Source: Acorus gramineus (taxonomy: Eukaryota > Streptophyta > Magnoliopsida > Acorales > Acoraceae). From it: a stretch of 64,000 nucleotides of DNA. The stretch is from contig CM060853.1 of the NCBI GenBank assembly GCA_030737835.1, positions 13,552,000-13,615,999 of the forward strand. Direction: 5' to 3'. Made by a program: the position numbers and the translations under genes. This document shows, piece by piece, positions 58,856-64,000 of this stretch (positions are counted from its first letter, which is position 1; each line of letters begins with the position of its first letter). The notes under the pieces are model-generated. The model had not been told where the DNA came from and did no database searches. It was given only the letters and a program-made list of their open reading frames with translations.

Positions 58856-59034
58856 ACAATAAAAAAGAAAGAGAAAAAGGCAGGAGAGGAGGAAACAAAA
58901 CCAAAGACTCCCACCTCTCATGCATAAAAAATTCTCTCAAACAATTGCCCTAAGGACATCACCAACCATAGACTGAATTCCTTTGTGTTTGTGTTGTTTG
59001 AGAGATAAGACAGAGAAGAAAAACTGTTTTCAAC

Positions 59035-62000
59035 ATGAATAAGGGGGTGTTTCAAGGTCATGCAGTGCAACCCATGATAACTGGGAACCCTAATTGGTGG
59101 AGCTTGAACAACAGTAGTAGTGATAATAACAACAACGACAACAACAACAACAATGGTGGTTTGACAGGTCTACCACAACATCCATCAGTGCCACTGCCCT
59201 TCCCTTACTTGTCCCCTTCTTCGTCTCTGGCGGGCTCTTCGATCTTTAATCAGTATCCATCGGCATCGAATTCTCTCCCTCTGATGACTTGGCAGGATAG
59301 CCAGGGGTTGCCTGAGTCTTGGAGCCAACTTCTTCTGTGAGAACACACCCTTCTCTCTCTCTCTCTCTCTCTCTATGGATATGCTTTCTTAATTTCTTTA
59401 CATATTTTAACATGGGTTGTTGATTTATATGATACCTTATATGATAAATTTCTTAATTTCCTTACCTAATTTTATATGGGATAATTAAGATTAAGCTCTG
59501 CACATATATTTGTTATGTGTGTGTATGTGTAATTTAACTTTAATAGGTCGTGCTTGCCATATATAGATTCCATATTGTATAAATTTTCAATAATCTTTTC
59601 AATGTATGCATATGTTGATTTTTTTAAAAAAATTATTATTTGGATCTAGTATAATGATAACATATAAGTCAATTATATAATTGTAGATGTGCTTCTTCTT
59701 CTTCTTCTTTTGTTTTTCATTGTATTTTGGCCTGGCTGGCATATCAGAAATAATGAATCACCTATAGATGTGTTGCATAATCACTTCCATTTCTTCATCT
59801 TTCAAGCCTTATTGGTTAAGTGTGTTTTTTTTTTAATTTTTTGATGAATGCATTCTAACCATATTTTCAATAATTAATATGCAGAGGAGGATTAGTGGGT
59901 CATGAAGAAAGACGTAGCACGACACAATTCCAACAAGAAAAGAAGATGGAGGGCTGGGAAGAGCAGGTGCTCCACCACCACCAAGCACAACTGGGTGTCC
60001 AACAAGTAGAGGCTGATAAAGTGAAGCAAGAGAGGTCTGAGTGTGGGTCTTATGTTAGCTATAATGGGGAAGGCCACCATGAAAATCAGTTTCAGTCACC
60101 AAGGTCTGCATGGGCTGCTCAAGTAGCCCTCCCAGTTTCCTCCCCAAGGTCTTGTGTCACGAGTTTCAGTTCCAACATGTTGGACTTCTCCACCACCAAC
60201 AACAACAGAAACAGCAGCAGATTTGAAGCCAAGCACCCAAAGCCTGATCACTCCTCTGAGGTGAGACTGACTCAAAATGAGATTTAGAGTTTATGGGATT
60301 TTGGCTGACTATAATGTAACAGTCATGAACTCCCTTATCTTTGAAAACTTAATCAGGTAGTTTTGTTAATTATATAAACCATTCTATCTTTGTTTGTCCT
60401 TTGATAAAATATGATACATCTTTTTTATTTTTTCTTTAGTGAAATGTGTGGCACTTAATAAAAAAGAGTAGTGGGTGATTGATAGGCCTATTTTTTTGTT
60501 AATATTTTATGTAAAGTCATTTATTTTATTTTAAAAATGATATAAATTTCAATCCATAACTCATGCGAATTAACACTATTTGATGACAAAAATTGATATT
60601 ATTGTGATATAGATACTCTAAAGATCTTAATTTGTTATCGAATGTTATTATAATATCAATTCAACTTTATTTCTTGATCATATCAGTCAATATATATAGC
60701 AATATTGCGCCAATGCCAAAGGGGGCTTATAAGTTTTAATTTAAATTATAATTGTGACTGATCCATGAACTCCATTCACTGAAACTACATGCAGATTTGT
60801 TCTTATTATTTTCCTTTGCTTTATTTTGTGAAGTCCAACAGTACATCAAGTGGTTCAGCTTTCAAGAAAGCTAGGGTTCAAGCCTCCTCTGCACAGTCAA
60901 CTTTCAAGGTTCTTATCATCACTTGCTTCTTTCTCTCTCTCTCTCTAGTAAAAAGAATATTAAATATGTTAGGTGAACTTATACTGGTTTTATGTACTTG
61001 TTTGTGTTTTGTCACTGTGTATAGGTGAGGAAGGAAAAACTGGGTGATAGAGTAACAGCACTTCACCAGTTAGTCTCCCCATTTGGAAAGGTAACACTAA
61101 CCACTCCAAACATCACATCCTTTTCAGTTAAATTTTTTTTTTCATAAAAACATACACTTTACATGTGAAAGTTTTCCTTTTTTTTAATACCATTGAAATC
61201 TTTATCTTTGATGTTTGTTGAAGTGGGTCTGTATGTATTTGCCTTCTTGTTGCAGACTGACACTGCATCTGTCTTGTTAGAAGCTATTGGGTACATAAGA
61301 TTCCTTCATAGCCAAATTGAGGTGATGTGCTTTTCATTTTTCCTTTGATTTTGCAGACTGTCCAGGAATCCTTTTTTATTTTTATTTTTTTAATGAGCAC
61401 CCCATGCACATAAAGTTGCTCACATGTGGTTCCTCTCACTTTTCGTTCTCTCTCTTTTCATAAGCTTCTTAACATCTTTAGCTGCAGTTATAATCATCAA
61501 ATTCTGTATGTACTTTTTACATGGTTTGTGATCTTACTTCTTTTCTTTTTACTGTTTTGGTTGTCCAGGCCCTCAGCTCCCCTTACTTGGGCAGTGGCAA
61601 TCCAGACAACATGAGACAGTCTGTAAGCCTTCCTTTCACTGACACACACAGTGTGTTTAATTTACTGTTCAATTCAACACTCATTGGTGAAGCACTCCAA
61701 TCCTTTATGGGTTTTTGATACATTCAACCCTAAAACAAGTTCATTTTTAGTTTACATATCATAGAGTATCCTGAGCTCCCACATGTGTATAGAAACATAT
61801 ACATATACATACCTGATGATAAATAGTACTTCAGTCATTTATTGACACACAAACCTGATTAACTCCCATGATTAAAAAAAATTGTTTGTTTCGGCAATAT
61901 AAAACTTAATAGGTATGCTTTGATAATTTAGGGTAAACTCTTCGACAACTATTCGAAGGAGATGCTAATATTATTTATTAAAGTTTAACTATGTTTTTTT

Positions 62001-64000
62001 TTATAGTAAATTATAAACAATTTTCATTTAAAAAAGAACATTAAAAATGAACAATGTCTGAATAGAGATGAGAAGGGAAGACCAGAAAATAAAAACATAA
62101 AGAGAAAAGACAAAACACAAAAGATCGACACGATGAGGTGTATGACCAAAAGTTTAACTATGTTAATAGATTAAAACATTCATTCACGTTTTTATATATG
62201 TATATATAAAATATCATCTAACACTATCATACACCTTCATACCATGTTATGTTTATCATATCTCACACACATTCTATGTTTAATTTACAAGTGAACCAAA
62301 CAACAAAAGAAATAATTTTATGTTTTTCTATGATAATAATAAAACGTAAATTATTATCTTTGGCATGACTATGAAACACGCATAACTCAACATTAATCCC
62401 CATGCAGCACTAATAATATTAAACTTGCGTTGATTTTGTTTAAGATAATGAAACTTCTACTCGTTTTTTACTTGAATGAATCAGGCAACTCTACATTTAT
62501 CAATTCAAGCGGGTCTATTTAGAGTCCGGATCCAGTCAGACTTCAATCGAACTGCACAGTTTATGAATTGAACTGCACAATCAATTGTTGGTACAAGTGT
62601 CACTCTCTTATTGGATATTGATGATATGACTAAAATCATGTTTGACTAGATCCAATAGAAGAGTGATACATGTACTCAATAATTAATTGTGCAGTTTAAT
62701 TCTTATATTTTACTTCATATGTTGTATTATACGAATCGATATTCGATATTGATGGTACTAATCAAATTCAAGTTTGATATGATACATACTCTTTTATTTA
62801 TCATTTATATAATCCTCTTCGTTTTTAGTGCAGGATTAAAAAAAAAAAAAAAGAGTGAGATATAAAGTGTGTTACTTTTAACCTAATGTGGCACACAGAA
62901 CCATGCATGGGTGAATGCAGCTGTGACAATGTGAGTAGAGAGAGAGGGATGATGGGTGGGTTTGTTTGTTAGTGAAAGATGTTCTTCCCCTGAATAGAAT
63001 TAGTACTGTCAGTGGGACAGTGAGTGTCTGAGGACAGATATGTACGCATGCGGATGTCCACTCCTAACATCCAATCAACACATGCAATTAATTGCAAAAT
63101 ACTTGTCACTTTGGATGAAGTGTGGAGTCATCTTTGATATTGAATCATGTAGGGCAATGCACAACATATGTTCACTTATTCACACGTGCCACTTCATACA
63201 TGCAAATCATATAGATTTGGATTTGGTTTCATTTCATTTTTGTTTTTGTGTTTTTTTTTTTCAGGCACAAAGAGAGAGGAACTGTTGTATTTTCCCTGAA
63301 GATACTGGTCAGGTAATGCTGTAATTTATTAATTATTGGATCCATGTACCACCTTTCAAAAGTAAATTTAACTAATAATTTGAGTGTTTTTAATTAATAA
63401 TAACCATATATTATATAACTGTTGGAAACCAAAGTCTCATAAGCTTTACAGCCTTTAAAATAAATCATTCAAACCATATTATTTATGTTTGTGTTTTGCT
63501 GATTCTGCTTTTCGCATGAACCAATTCAACCAAAACATGTTTTTAAACATCTCATATGGTCACAAAATGTTAAAAAACAATTTTGATTTATGAAAAATAA
63601 AAAATTAATTTTTTAGGAATTTACTAAAAATATACATTTTAAAAAAAATTAATTTCAAAACCAGTTTTAAGTGAAAGAACTCATTTTCAGAGAGGTTCCA
63701 AACACAACTCAAGTAAGGATTCATTGCACATATGAAAAACTGATTAAGCCTTGGTTTTTTCAATTTTGTTATCTTGTAGTTGTTGAATGAGGTTTGCATG
63801 AAGAGGAGGGGAGCATCTGATGAGCAGGTATCAACACTGATTTCTTAACCTATGATGGACCATTTTGAATTTAAAAAAAAAATTGTATTCTTAATATGAA
63901 ATTATGATTAATTAGGGTGACGAGGCGGGGCAGAGACAGGACTTGAAGAGCAGAGGGCTTTGCCTTGTACCATTATCGTTTACGATCCATGTCGAGAGTG
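59035..64000 (+). CDS. bHLH68: bHLH transcription factor, bHLH68-like (3' end beyond window)
   Basis: Nine exons are visible: 59,035-59,336, 59,885-60,260, 60,834-60,908, 61,025-61,090, 61,256-61,321, 61,569-61,622, 63,265-63,312, 63,780-63,827 and 63,916 to the edge. All have GT...AG junctions and consistent phase, about 373 residues so far. The start MNKGVFQG...MITGNPNWW and ESWSQLLLGGLVG match the bHLH68/bHLH133 group. An Asn-rich stretch (about 26-40) and a long variable linker precede the bHLH (about 248-297): KVRKEKLGDRVTALHQLVSPFGK, loop KTDTAS, then EAIGYIRFLHSQIEALSSPYL. The C-terminal part has NCCIFPEDTGQ and RGLCLVPLSFTIHVES, near the family's usual end, so only a few residues should be missing. 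The basic region lacks the His-Glu-Arg residues needed for E-box contact. It is presumably nuclear; in Arabidopsis relatives are linked to root, stress and iron responses, but that role is not shown here. Confidence 0.93.
61700..63264 (+). other. Long intron 6 of the bHLH gene
   Basis: The intron from 61,623 to 63,264 (about 1.6 kb) is AT-rich with no coding frame. GAACTGCACAGTTTATGAATTGAACTGCACAA-type inverted text at about 62,550-62,580 and GTACTCAATAATTAATTGTGCAG at about 62,673-62,695 hint at a decayed small repeat. No element ends are defined. Confidence 0.6.

Larger units (their letters stand above)
53858..58950. other. Gene-empty AT-rich region upstream of the bHLH gene
   Basis: No protein-coding frame is credible. 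It contains (AT)n at 54,292-54,341 and 57,864-57,891, a 42-bp near-palindrome at 56,873, a perfect 20-bp hairpin at 58,243, G10 at 58,729-58,738 and (AG)n at 58,829-58,855. TTATATATTTA at about 58,493 is one of several possible TATA boxes. I did not find tRNA or known miRNA sequences by eye. Confidence 0.6.

Noticed and set aside
60789..61028. 79-residue frame covering bHLH exon 3.
   Set aside because: It reads from intron into exon 3 and back into intron; only 60,834-60,908 belongs to the gene.

Overview
This window is nuclear DNA of a flowering plant, probably a eudicot. I cannot name the species. The evidence is AT-rich intergenic DNA, GT-AG introns, an F-box/DUF295 pair, a GT43 xylan glycosyltransferase of the IRX9H type, a bHLH68-type transcription factor, and dense plant transposons (Ty1-copia, Tat-type Ty3-gypsy, Mutator- and hAT-like MITEs, a CACTA end, a SINE). 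There are two clearly intact host genes plus one intact F-box gene; most of the rest is transposon-derived or anonymous.

Layout. 1-2,400: LTR-retroelement-like debris with an extremely GC-rich, CpG-alternating block at about 920-1,410. 2,940-13,880: an inverted duplication carrying two convergent F-box/DUF295 genes. The + strand copy (4,821-6,206) is open; the - strand copy (12,526-11,066) has one nonsense codon. One arm carries an 840-bp Mutator-like element, and between the arms sits an 836-bp GC-rich foldback element inserted in a (TA)n tract. 14,431-17,590: a second Mutator-like copy cut by a CACTA-type terminus, then unrecognised DNA. 17,594-23,640: the 3' end of a - strand Tat-type Ty3-gypsy element (LTR plus two decayed extra ORFs antisense to the element). 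26,416-27,286: a related LTR. 27,863-28,928: two tandem arrays, one of eight 44-bp units. 29,299-32,449: the 5' end of a + strand member of the same Tat-like family (LTR, tRNA-Lys primer site, gag, protease), lacking RT.

32,450-37,560 is AT-rich and gene-empty. 38,908-42,749 is the three-exon IRX9H-like gene, a Golgi enzyme predicted to act in xylan backbone synthesis; an upstream ORF overlaps its start codon. 43,200-46,053, directly downstream, is a cluster of nested small transposons with readable target-site duplications. 48,306-53,857 is a young Ty1-copia element on the - strand with 126-bp LTRs, broken by only a few lesions. 53,858-58,950 is gene-empty upstream sequence of the bHLH gene, with a perfect 20-bp hairpin. 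59,035 to the window end is the bHLH68-like gene (nine exons visible, last one cut by the window).

The host genes do not form a pathway together. The main story is repeated invasion and nesting of mobile elements around a few ordinary plant genes. All family assignments rest on reading the translations and motifs; no database search was run.
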